Assembly: GCA_030595125.1 (NCBI GenBank)
Contig: JAUVDV010000033.1
Coordinates: 1 to 52,508, forward strand
Source of the DNA: Deltaproteobacteria bacterium
GTDB taxonomy: Bacteria > Myxococcota_A > Polyangia > JAAYKL01
Length of the DNA: 52,508 nucleotides
Direction: 5' to 3'
A program made the translations under genes and the position numbers. Below, one piece after another: positions 1-7,679 of this stretch; the first letter of the stretch is position 1, and each line of letters begins with the position of its first letter. The notes beneath the pieces were generated by a model. The model was not told the origin of the DNA, made no database searches, and was given only the letters and a program-made list of their open reading frames with translations.

Positions 1-678
1 GCGGTAACAATTAACACGGGCGATCCTTGCGATGACAGCGATCCATGCACGACCGGGACTACATGCGATTCCCTGGGGAGTTGTGCGGGGGGCACCTCCG
101 CTGCCATCTGCGGCGACTTCACCTGCGAGTGCGACGAGACCACTTGCAACTGCCCGGATGATTGCGGATCCTTCTGCGGCGACGGTTGCTGCAACGGTAC
201 GGAGAACTCTTCCACATGCCCGGCGGATTGCAGTGGTTGCCCCGTTTCGGTGTGGACCGGGAGCTACACCGTATCGACCGCCGCTCATGTGGCGGCCCTG
301 GTGGGGGTCACAGAGATCACCGGCGATCTCAACGTAACGGGAGACGTCCTTGTCGATCTCACCGGCCTGGAGTGCCTGGAAACGGTGGGCGGCTACGTCA
401 GGATCCGAGACAGCGACTCCTTACTAACCCTTGCCGGCCTGGAGAATCTCGTCAGCATCGGGGAATATATTCGTGTGTCGACCTGCTATTCGCTCACCAC
501 GATCCTCAATCTCGAGAGCCTGGACTACGTCCATCCGACATCGGACCTCTATGTGTACAACAATACGGTGTTGCCCGAATGCGAAGTTATCAATTTTAGG
601 GATCACCTGGCTTCCTTCGGATGGACCGGAGGAGAGTTCCTTTATTCGGGCAACGACCCGTTGGGTATATGTCCATGA
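1..678 (+). CDS. C-terminal part of a Cys-rich secreted protein with a receptor-L-like leucine repeat domain (5' partial)
   Basis: Frame 1 is open from the first base to TGA at 676-678, so the start lies upstream of the window. The first ~80 residues are full of Cys with short Asp/Gly/Thr-rich spacers (C-x-C-D-E and C-G-D-G-C-C patterns), like the repeats of the lipoprotein that begins at 50348. The last ~140 residues form short repeats (ITGDLNVTG, LECLETVGGYV, LENLVSIGEYI) that resemble receptor-L-type leucine repeats, and end in LPECE. The same fold and ending occur in the lipoprotein at 43418-44140. It is probably a surface-exposed protein, with the Cys modules disulfide-bonded outside the cytoplasm. 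The ligand is unknown. The signal peptide cannot be seen because the N-terminus is missing. Confidence 0.75.
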   Translation, partial: AVTINTGDPCDDSDPCTTGTTCDSLGSCAGGTSAAICGDFTCECDETTCNCPDDCGSFCGDGCCNGTENSSTCPADCSGCPVSVWTGSYTVSTAAHVAALVGVTEITGDLNVTGDVLVDLTGLECLETVGGYVRIRDSDSLLTLAGLENLVSIGEYIRVSTCYSLTTILNLESLDYVHPTSDLYVYNNTVLPECEVINFRDHLASFGWTGGEFLYSGNDPLGICP

Positions 679-806
679 CCGTTGCGTTTTCTACCCCTCA
701 AGTGGCTCCAATCAACTTTGCGGCTATGGAAAACAGGAGAGATTCTGTATAATGATGATTGCTTTCTTGATAATGGCTTGATGTCTTATTGGATTTTTTC
801 GTTTGA

Positions 807-2399
807 GTGGGTGCCAATGTGAACCAGGGATCGAGCCAGAGCCCTTCGTCATCTCCGCCGTCTCTCGGACGTGGGAAAATCGGGAGATACGACGTGCTAT
901 TCCCTCTCGCTTCGGGCGGAATGGCGAGCGTCTATGTAGGGAGGCTCTCGGGCATGGCCGGCTTCCAGCGGCTCGTGGCCATCAAGATAATCCACGCCCA
1001 CCTCGCGAGAGAGACTGCTTTTGTCCAGATGTTCCTTGACGAGGCCCGCCTGGCCGCCGGAATTCATCACCCCAATGTGGGCGAGATAATGGAAGTCGGG
1101 GAGGACGATGGTCTCCTGTTCATGGTGGGAGAACTGGTGATGGGGCAGAGCCTGGCCGAGTTGTTCAGGCGGGCGAGCCACATGGGCGTCAAGGTTTCGG
1201 ACGACATCTCCGCGTGGGTAATTTCGAGGGTCTGCCTCGGGCTCCACGCCGCTCACGATCTCCTGGACCACAATGGTAAATCGCTCAAGTTGGTACACCG
1301 CGATGTATCGCCGAAAAACATCCTTATTTCGTACAACGGGACCGTCAAGCTGATCGATTTCGGGGTGGCCCATGCCCAGGGACGCCTGTCTCATACCGAT
1401 GCGGGAACCCTGAAGGGAAAGATCGGGTACATGCCGCCGGAGCAGATAATGGGAGAGAAGGTCGACCGGCGGGGCGATCTTTTTTCTCTGGGGGTAGTGC
1501 TCTACAAGATGGTGACAGGGCGTGCGCCATTCCAGGGAGGCAGTGACGGCGAGAGGATTCACAAGATCCTTCAGGGCAATTTCAAACCTCCCGGAAAAGT
1601 TGCACCAGCGCTGGACGGTGTTCTCGAGGATATCATTCTCCGGGCCATGGCTACCAAACCCGACGAGAGATTTTCCACGGCGGCTCAGATGAATGCCGAT
1701 CTCGAAAGTTTCCTGCGGTCCAGGACGGCGAGCGTCGGCTCGTTGCAGATGGCCGAGTTGATGAACGAACTGTTCGAAGAGGATATCTTCGAGTTCCAAT
1801 ATCGATTGCAGACCGCCCCGAAGGAATCTGCGGATGATGGTAATAAGGACCTCTTGATGCCGGGGCGGGGCGCGAAGGCCGGATCTGGCCAATCGGAGCT
1901 GCCGACGGCTGCCGGGACGCCTGCGGCGATAGAGCACGGAACGATCCGGACGAAGCGTTCGAGCGGGCTGGGGCTGGGCATTGGAATAGCCGGGGCGCTT
2001 CTGGCGGTCGCTGCGATCGTATGGGTTGTCATTCCGAAGATATCGGAACCGGACAAAGTAGTGCCAGCGGTCGTGTCCCCCACGGTCGCAGAACCAGAAC
2101 CGAAGATCGAAGAGAAAATCCCGGTGGTTGAGGAAGTGAAACCGCCCTCCAAGATCACCCTGGACATAGTTCCGAAGAATGCTGTAATCAGCGTGAATGG
2201 GAAGACTGTGGAAAAAGGCACGACCGAACTGAGTTTTCCGGTAGACGGCCAGAGGTACGAGCTGAAGGTGTTTGCAGTGGGATACACAGAAGAGATCGTG
2301 ACCTTTGTTTCCGACAAAGATCAGACCGTAAAGGTTCATCTCAAGCGGGTATGGAAGAAGAAGAAGACATTGAAGCTGAAGGGGAGTCCGTACGGGTGA
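807..2399 (+). CDS. Ser/Thr protein kinase with one TM segment and a C-terminal PEGA-like domain
   Basis: A 530-residue Hanks-type kinase. The catalytic domain (about residues 26-300) has a Gly-rich loop (LASGGMASV), the ATP-binding Lys in VAIK (K60), HRDVSPKN (D166), DFG at 184-186 and a PPEQ segment. A Pro/Glu-rich stretch surrounds one membrane segment (about 387-410). The C-terminus (about 448-515) carries a PEGA-like beta domain, presumably periplasmic, so the protein is built like a transmembrane sensor kinase. The GTG start at 807 has no good ribosome site; a second in-frame GTG lies at 819. The stop overlaps the GTG start of the next gene, so the two are probably translationally coupled. 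The substrate is unknown. HRDxxxxN kinases of this type are abundant in myxobacteria. Confidence 0.9.
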   Translation: MGANVNQGSSQSPSSSPPSLGRGKIGRYDVLFPLASGGMASVYVGRLSGMAGFQRLVAIKIIHAHLARETAFVQMFLDEARLAAGIHHPNVGEIMEVGEDDGLLFMVGELVMGQSLAELFRRASHMGVKVSDDISAWVISRVCLGLHAAHDLLDHNGKSLKLVHRDVSPKNILISYNGTVKLIDFGVAHAQGRLSHTDAGTLKGKIGYMPPEQIMGEKVDRRGDLFSLGVVLYKMVTGRAPFQGGSDGERIHKILQGNFKPPGKVAPALDGVLEDIILRAMATKPDERFSTAAQMNADLESFLRSRTASVGSLQMAELMNELFEEDIFEFQYRLQTAPKESADDGNKDLLMPGRGAKAGSGQSELPTAAGTPAAIEHGTIRTKRSSGLGLGIGIAGALLAVAAIVWVVIPKISEPDKVVPAVVSPTVAEPEPKIEEKIPVVEEVKPPSKITLDIVPKNAVISVNGKTVEKGTTELSFPVDGQRYELKVFAVGYTEEIVTFVSDKDQTVKVHLKRVWKKKKTLKLKGSPYG

Positions 2400-3364
2400 G
2401 ATCTGTAATTTCACTAATGGTGATCGCCTGCCTTCTCGCGGTCTGTGTGGGTAGCGCGAGAGCCGACGATGACAAACAGGGGAACAAAGCGAAGGCGGGC
2501 GAGTATTTTGCCAAGGGCTCGGGCCTGTTCGAGTCCGGAGATTTCGCCAGGGCTGCGGCGTCTTTCCTCCTTGCTTACGAGCTCGCGCCCCATCCAATGG
2601 TCCTTGCCAACATTGCCATGTCTTACGACAAGGCGGGTAACATCGTGAAGGCCATCGAGTATTACGAGAAATACTTCGCCGGTCTCAAGAAAAAGAAGGA
2701 GCGAAAGAAGATCAAGAAACGGCTGAAGGAGCTGTCTTCAATGGTCGGAGAGCTGTCGGTCGAGTGCCCATCGGCGAGCTGTCGCATCGAGATCGACAAG
2801 ATAGATCGCGGCAAAGCGCCGGTGCGCATTGTCGTGGAGATTGGGTTACATCGAGTGGAGGCATTCGATGGCGATGACAAGATCGCAGCCGTCGACGCCA
2901 GGGTCGTGTCGGGCGAGGTCTCCAGGGTTGAGCTGTTCCAGCGGGAGGAACTACCCAAAGAAGAGGTTGCAGTTGAGGAGCCCGTTGAGCAACCTATTGA
3001 GGAAGAGGTTCCTGTAGAACCGCCACCGGTAGCGGAAGAAGAGGGGCCGACGCTCGGGGCAGGATTCTGGATATCGGCCGGAGCGACTGTCGCGGCGGGA
3101 GCGGTCACAGTTGTGTTCGGCGTCAGGGCGGTGAAGGCCAAGGAGGATTTCGATGCAAGCGGCGGCACCGACGAGGATCTCAAGGAACAGGGCGAGCGGG
3201 ATCAACTGATCAGCAACATCATGATCGGCGTAACATCCGGTGCGGCTGCCTGCGCCGTCGCTTTTCTGATATATGACCTCACTTCTGACGACAGTGAGGA
3301 GGAGAAACCGGTGGCCGTGGTTCCCGGGCCCGGGCTTGGTCTCGCCGTTGTCGGACGATTTTAG
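2396..3364 (+). CDS. Secreted or anchored TPR/PEGA-domain protein
   Basis: I chose the GTG at 2396 because it overlaps the kinase stop (GTGA), has GGGGAG upstream, and places a signal peptide (hydrophobic SLMVIACLLAVC, then ARADD) at the N-terminus; an upstream ATG at 2351 would add an acidic leader before it. The 322-residue product has TPR-like helices (about 30-110: AKAGEYFAKGSGLFESGDF, PHPMVLANIAMSYDK), a PEGA-like beta domain, an acidic Pro/Glu linker and one or two membrane segments near the C-terminus. A paralogue with the same order of parts lies at 49201-50331. It is probably a periplasmic partner of the upstream kinase (inference from the overlap and the shared PEGA domain). Its 3' end overlaps that of fabD by 4 bp. 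Confidence 0.8.
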   Translation: MRSVISLMVIACLLAVCVGSARADDDKQGNKAKAGEYFAKGSGLFESGDFARAAASFLLAYELAPHPMVLANIAMSYDKAGNIVKAIEYYEKYFAGLKKKKERKKIKKRLKELSSMVGELSVECPSASCRIEIDKIDRGKAPVRIVVEIGLHRVEAFDGDDKIAAVDARVVSGEVSRVELFQREELPKEEVAVEEPVEQPIEEEVPVEPPPVAEEEGPTLGAGFWISAGATVAAGAVTVVFGVRAVKAKEDFDASGGTDEDLKEQGERDQLISNIMIGVTSGAAACAVAFLIYDLTSDDSEEEKPVAVVPGPGLGLAVVGRF

Positions 3365-4305
3365 TTCCCGTCGAGAGTCGTGACGAGCCGGTCGAGGGAT
3401 CTCAGATCTGAGACGTTGTGAACACGAACATCCGGGTCGGGCAGGTTGAGGCGAATAAGACCGCGCAGCACCTTCCCCGGACCGATCTCTACGAAATCCG
3501 TTATCTCTGCCTGAGCCAGGTGATCCATGACGAGATCCCATCTCACCGGGGTGACCAGCTGACCTGCGATCAGGTTCTTTATATCGTCCGGGTCAGCCGA
3601 TTCGCGCCCGTGTCGGTTGAAAACCATCTTCACGGACGGTACTGAAAGCTCGAGATCGTTTAGCGCCTCCGTGAACCTCGTGACCGCCGGGCGCATGTGC
3701 TCGCAGTGCCATGCTCCGGAGACCCGAAGCGGCGTGACTCTGACATCTTGTTCTCGTTGAATTGCTTGCGTGACCCTGTCGAGGATGGCGGGATCTCCGG
3801 ATATCGCAACCTGGCCTGGAGCGTTGACAGCCGCCGCCGCGACAACGCCTGTTTCGGCAAAGGGCTCCACTATTTTGAAGACTTCCTCCACGCGAAGGCC
3901 GGTCACCGCGATCATCGTGCCCTCTTGGAGTTTCGCCGCCTCGTCCATGGCCTCGCCCCTCACCGCCGCGAGTGATACCGCGTCGCGCGGATCTACCGCC
4001 CCGCACGCTGCCAACGCCGGAATCTCTCCCACCGAGTGCCCCGCGGTGATCAGCGGCTCCACACCCGCGTCGACGATCTTCTTCCACAGACCCAGGCAAA
4101 CCGCGGTCATGGCCGGTTGCAGAAACCTTGTTCGTGCGAGCTTCCTCGCCGGCCCTCGGGCGCACGTGCGCGCGACATCTTCACCGATCGCAAGAGACGC
4201 GCGGTCCACCAGCTCGTCCAGGAATGGATCGCGACCGAACATGTCGCGGCCCATGCCCACATCCTGGGCTCCCTGTCCGGGGAAAAGGAAAGCTATCCGG
4301 GACAT
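3361..4305 (-). CDS. fabD: Malonyl-CoA:ACP transacylase FabD
   Basis: A 314-residue acyltransferase that moves malonyl from CoA to the acyl carrier protein in type II fatty acid synthesis (cytoplasm). The GQGAQ motif lies at 10-14, the nucleophile Ser91 in GHSVGE, the substrate Arg in VRGEAM (R116) and the catalytic His200 in AWHCEHM. Length and motif spacing match the FabD family. The ATG directly abuts the fabG stop (TAA then ATG), so the two are co-transcribed. No acyl carrier protein or ketosynthase gene is adjacent, unlike the usual fab cluster. Confidence 0.95.
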   Translation of the reverse strand: MSRIAFLFPGQGAQDVGMGRDMFGRDPFLDELVDRASLAIGEDVARTCARGPARKLARTRFLQPAMTAVCLGLWKKIVDAGVEPLITAGHSVGEIPALAACGAVDPRDAVSLAAVRGEAMDEAAKLQEGTMIAVTGLRVEEVFKIVEPFAETGVVAAAAVNAPGQVAISGDPAILDRVTQAIQREQDVRVTPLRVSGAWHCEHMRPAVTRFTEALNDLELSVPSVKMVFNRHGRESADPDDIKNLIAGQLVTPVRWDLVMDHLAQAEITDFVEIGPGKVLRGLIRLNLPDPDVRVHNVSDLRSLDRLVTTLDGN

Positions 4306-5064
4306 TTAGCTCACCGCCGATGTGAGCCCGCCGTCCACGACGATTTCCTGGCCCACGATATAGCCGGCATCCGGGGACACCAGGAAGGAAATGACCTTTG
4401 CAACCTCGCAGGGGTCGCCAAACCGCTTGAGGAGGATCCGATCCATTGCGGATCGCTTGACTTGCCTGGGCATCTTCGCGGTCATCTCGGTCTCTATGAA
4501 CCCGGGAAGCACCGCGTTCACGCGAACACCCTTGGGCGCCAGCTCCGCCGCCATGGATCGGGTGAAGGCCACCAGCCCGCCCTTGGACGCGCAGTAGTTC
4601 GACTGACCGGCTATTCCGAAGATCGCCGCGATGGAAGACACGGTGACGATGGCGCCGCTCTTTGCGGTCATCATGGGGCGACACGCGGCCTTCGCAAAAC
4701 GGAACGCTCCGATCAGGTTGGTCTGGATCACGTCGACGAAATCCTCCTCCTTCATCATCATGAGGTATTGATCGCGTGTTATCCCGGCGTTGCACACCAG
4801 GATGTCCAGCTTCCCGTGGCCGGACACGATCTCCTCCACCGTGGAGGTCACCGCTTGCGAATCCCTCGAATCGCAGAGGACCGGCGTGGCGATCCATCCG
4901 TTGGCCGCGCAGCGCTCTTCAAGCTCCGTGGCCGCGCTTCGTCCCTTGACGAAAGTGAACGTGACATTAGCCCCGCAAGCGCAAAGTTCTTCCACCACGG
5001 CGCGCCCGATCCCGCGGGATCCGCCCGTCACGAGCGCCGTTTTTCCATCCAGATTTTTCGACAT
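4306..5064 (-). CDS. fabG: 3-oxoacyl-[ACP] reductase FabG (short-chain dehydrogenase)
   Basis: A 252-residue SDR enzyme that reduces 3-oxoacyl-ACP with NADPH in fatty acid elongation. Visible motifs are the Rossmann TGGSRGIG (13-20), NAG at 92-94, Asn116, Ser144, and the catalytic Tyr157 and Lys161 in SNYCASKGG. The C-terminus ends GGLTSAVS, near the usual FabG ending. It sits 19 bp downstream of the beta-propeller gene and abuts fabD. SDR enzymes are hard to assign by sequence alone, but the neighbouring fabD supports FabG. Confidence 0.92.
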   Translation of the reverse strand: MSKNLDGKTALVTGGSRGIGRAVVEELCACGANVTFTFVKGRSAATELEERCAANGWIATPVLCDSRDSQAVTSTVEEIVSGHGKLDILVCNAGITRDQYLMMMKEEDFVDVIQTNLIGAFRFAKAACRPMMTAKSGAIVTVSSIAAIFGIAGQSNYCASKGGLVAFTRSMAAELAPKGVRVNAVLPGFIETEMTAKMPRQVKRSAMDRILLKRFGDPCEVAKVISFLVSPDAGYIVGQEIVVDGGLTSAVS

Positions 5065-5083
5065 CTCACGCCTTTCGCGCAGC

Positions 5084-6514
5084 TCACCAGATCAACAAGT
5101 GTCCCTCTCCCACCGCCACGATCCTGTCTCCCCGGGACGCCGCAGCCACGATCCAATCGGCCGACAGAACTTCGGTCACAAGCACCCGTCCGGTCTTGCC
5201 GTAGGCGTCGATCTGAATCAATCCGCTTTTCATCGCACAACTCAACACATCGCTCTCGCTCAACCACTCCAACATTCCCTTGCAGCGAGCACCCATACTG
5301 CCGCCGTGTGGTTTCGGATCATCCGCCGAGCGCTTCACCTCGACCGTCATCAACCCGGTTTCTTCATGGGAGATGAAAAGCCGACGCCCCTTTTCATCCA
5401 GGGCGATATCTTCCACGGCGTACGGATCGAGATCGATCTGGGTCAACATTGAGCGCCGGTTGATCTCCCAGACGCGCACCACGGTGCTCGTAGCGTCGTA
5501 CTCAAGCGTTGCAAAACGACTCCCGTCTCCGCTCACTGCCAGGCGATCGATGGGGCCGCGCACTTTTCTCGGTGGAAGCCTCCAGGCGATGGTTCCGTCC
5601 GAAAGGTACCACAGAGTGACCTCTCCCGATTCTCCGGCGACGGCCATGACGTGCCCCGGCGGAATGCTCCGCGCGGTCCTTCCCTTCGACGGTATCGCCA
5701 TGTGTTGCCCGCCGCAAAGGGCGTCGAACCGGTGCATCTCACCGTCGGCCGCAAGTGCCACCACCCACCGCCCATCCGACGAGAACGCGATATGGACCAC
5801 GCCTCCCGAATCGGGCGGGAACAGGGATTGCCAGATAACTTGCGGCTCCGATGATAAGTTGTACATCTCCATGCGGGGCCGCAGCCCTCCGATGGCCATC
5901 GCCAGCAGTTCCCCGTCGGGACTGAGGGCGAGCGCACGCGCCTCCTTGCTCACTCCGGGAAGATCGCATACGGGCCGACCGGGCTTGCCGTCCTTTACGC
6001 AGACCGACGGCGGCGGCGGCTCCACCCACTCCATCAGCTCCCGGGCATCCACGACGGAGGAGACACGGGCGCCCACTATCCTCATCTCGAACCTGGGCGA
6101 GGGATCGAAACGTTGGCCGATGGGCTCGAGGATCCATTTGATCGCAAACCCCCTGTCGAGATCCTCATCCGTCACATTTTCCTTCAACGGGCGCAGCGTG
6201 AGAGCGTCGCCTGTGACAACGAGCGTGAGCCCGGCCACTTTGGGCCACCGGACGCGCTGTGGATTCACCTGAACCGACGGTTCTTGCGACCCAAGGCTGG
6301 AGTCGAGGCAGAACTGGGCCTCCTGGCCATCGCTCACGTACGAAAAACGCCTGCCGGGAAACTCCCCGGGGGCGAGCAGGGCTTCGAGAGCCTCCTCCGT
6401 CACGGTACCGTTTTCACCGACGAGGGACTGCAGATCCGCGAACACCGTGCCGGAAGTCAGCGACAGGGCAAGGATGAACGCCGCCGCGGCGCATTGCATA
6501 CTCCGCGCTCTCAC
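5084..6514 (-). CDS. Secreted WD40-like beta-propeller protein
   Basis: A 476-residue product with a signal peptide (hydrophobic AAAAFILALSLTSGTVFADL). After a ~170-residue N-terminal part come repeats of the form LALSPDGELLAMA, IAFSSDGRWVVALA and LAVSGDGSRFATLEY, typical of a WD40/YVTN-type propeller in the periplasm or outside the cell. The GTG at 6514 overlaps the selD stop by four bases (GTGA), which favours this start; an ATG at 6499 is the alternative. Its position between selD and fabG suggests one transcript, but nothing links its function to either. Ligand or partner unknown. Confidence 0.75.
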   Translation of the reverse strand: MRARSMQCAAAAFILALSLTSGTVFADLQSLVGENGTVTEEALEALLAPGEFPGRRFSYVSDGQEAQFCLDSSLGSQEPSVQVNPQRVRWPKVAGLTLVVTGDALTLRPLKENVTDEDLDRGFAIKWILEPIGQRFDPSPRFEMRIVGARVSSVVDARELMEWVEPPPPSVCVKDGKPGRPVCDLPGVSKEARALALSPDGELLAMAIGGLRPRMEMYNLSSEPQVIWQSLFPPDSGGVVHIAFSSDGRWVVALAADGEMHRFDALCGGQHMAIPSKGRTARSIPPGHVMAVAGESGEVTLWYLSDGTIAWRLPPRKVRGPIDRLAVSGDGSRFATLEYDATSTVVRVWEINRRSMLTQIDLDPYAVEDIALDEKGRRLFISHEETGLMTVEVKRSADDPKPHGGSMGARCKGMLEWLSESDVLSCAMKSGLIQIDAYGKTGRVLVTEVLSADWIVAAASRGDRIVAVGEGHLLIW

Positions 6515-7575
6515 CGATGGGCTCCGGGTGCGTTGAGGATCACCTTCTCGCCGTCATCGACTACTGCCGAACCGACATCCACCGCCGGGATTCCCTTTGC
6601 GCGCAGGCGTGAAACCATCTGGGCCGTCGAGTTCTCATCGAGGGCGATGAGCAGGCCGCCGGAGGTTTGCGGATCGCACACGATGTCCACCATGTGCCGC
6701 TCCACGCCGGACTCCACCACGAGGGACTCTTTCCAGTGCTTCTCGTTGCGGTGCAACCCCTCGGGCAACAAGCCCATTTCGGCGTACGTAACCGCTTGCG
6801 GGAAATAGGGCAGCTTGCCGACGTCAATGTGCACGGACACGCCGCCTCCCTCGATCATCTCGCGGATGTGACCCAGAAGGCCAAAACCCGTCACGTCCGT
6901 GCAGGCGGTGACCGGAAAATCGCGCATGATTTTGGCCGCATACCGGTTGAGAGTGGACATCGACTCGATGACGGATTCTATCGCCGATCGCTCTGCCAGT
7001 TCGGCTTTCACGGCGGTGTTCACGATGCCCGTGCCCAGCGGTTTCGTGAGCACCAGGCGATCCCCGCCCCGGATTCCCCGGTTGGTAAGCACCCTGTTCG
7101 GATGCACGGTGCCGGTGACGGAGAGTCCGTACTTGAGTTCCGGATCGGTGACGCTGTGGCCTCCGACGAGGGTCACCCCGGCCTCCTTCATCTTGTCCAG
7201 CCCGCCCGCGAGGATCTCCTGGAGCACCGAGATGTCCATGGTGTCGATGGGAAAGCCCACGATGTTCATTGCGCAGATGGGAGTGCCGCCCATGGCGTAG
7301 ACGTCGGACAGGGAATTGACGGCTGCAATTTGCCCGAAGGTGAAGGGATCATCGACGATGGGCGTGAAGAAATCGACCGTCTGTACAATGGCCAGCTCGT
7401 CCGTCAGGCGGTACACCCCCGCGTCGTCGGATCTGTCCAGCCCGACGATCAGATTGGGATCGCGGTCGAAGGTCAACCCACAGAGCGCCGCGGCCAGGTC
7501 CCCCGGCCCGAGCTTGGACGCTCACCCGGAGCCGACCACGTTTCTCGTCAGGTGCAGTTCTTCCTTCTTGGTCAT
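6511..7575 (-). CDS. selD: Selenide, water dikinase SelD with an in-frame UGA (selenocysteine) at the catalytic position
   Basis: SelD makes selenophosphate from selenide and ATP, the selenium donor for selenocysteine synthesis. Conventional translation starts only at 7476 (TFDRDPNLIVG) and lacks the catalytic N-terminus. Reading on from an ATG at 7575 (AGGAG upstream) gives the family's expected beginning, LTRNVVGSG-U-ASK, with TGA (7522-7524) exactly where most SelD proteins have Cys (E. coli Cys17), followed three residues on by the essential Lys. The full product is 354 residues, normal for the family. The rest shows DDAGVYRL, GGTPICAMN, GGHS and TGFGLLGH. A hairpin suited to selenocysteine insertion follows the UGA (see 7492-7508). 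First gene of a minus-strand operon; its stop overlaps the propeller gene. Confidence 0.95.
7492..7508 (-). promoter_or_regulatory. Predicted bacterial SECIS hairpin in selD
   Basis: On the mRNA a 7-bp stem (GGCCGGG with CCUGGCC, one G-U pair) closes a GGA triloop. The stem begins 14 nt and the loop 21 nt after the UGA, inside the 16-37 nt range known for bacterial SECIS loops read by SelB. The presence of G residues in the loop also fits. Hand-folded; not energy-tested. Confidence 0.65.
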
Positions 7576-7585
7576 CTCCTAAACA

Positions 7586-7613
7586 GTGAACACCAGCCCG
7601 GACTAAAGTCAAC
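7586..7613. repeat. 28-bp direct repeat, copy 1 (upstream of selD)
   Basis: This stretch matches 9825-9852 at 26 of 28 positions in the same orientation. Copy 1 lies just upstream of the selD start. On the minus strand it begins TTGACTTTAG, so it could contain a -35 element for selD. The two copies bracket the FG-GAP lipoprotein gene. Confidence 0.7.
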
Positions 7614-7679
7614 GAGTTCGTCCATCGTCGTTCACCTGAAAAATCAACCACGTTGTTTTGATATTATTACAATGCGTTA

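Noticed and set aside
897-2597. 566-residue open frame on the minus strand
   Set aside because: It is antisense to the kinase gene, has no recognisable domain and is rich in Arg/Pro/His, the usual shadow of a GC-rich coding strand.
7349-7651. Frameshift at the start of selD
   Set aside because: The apparent break is a single in-frame TGA at the known Cys/Sec position, with a hairpin just after it; no base needs to be added or removed.
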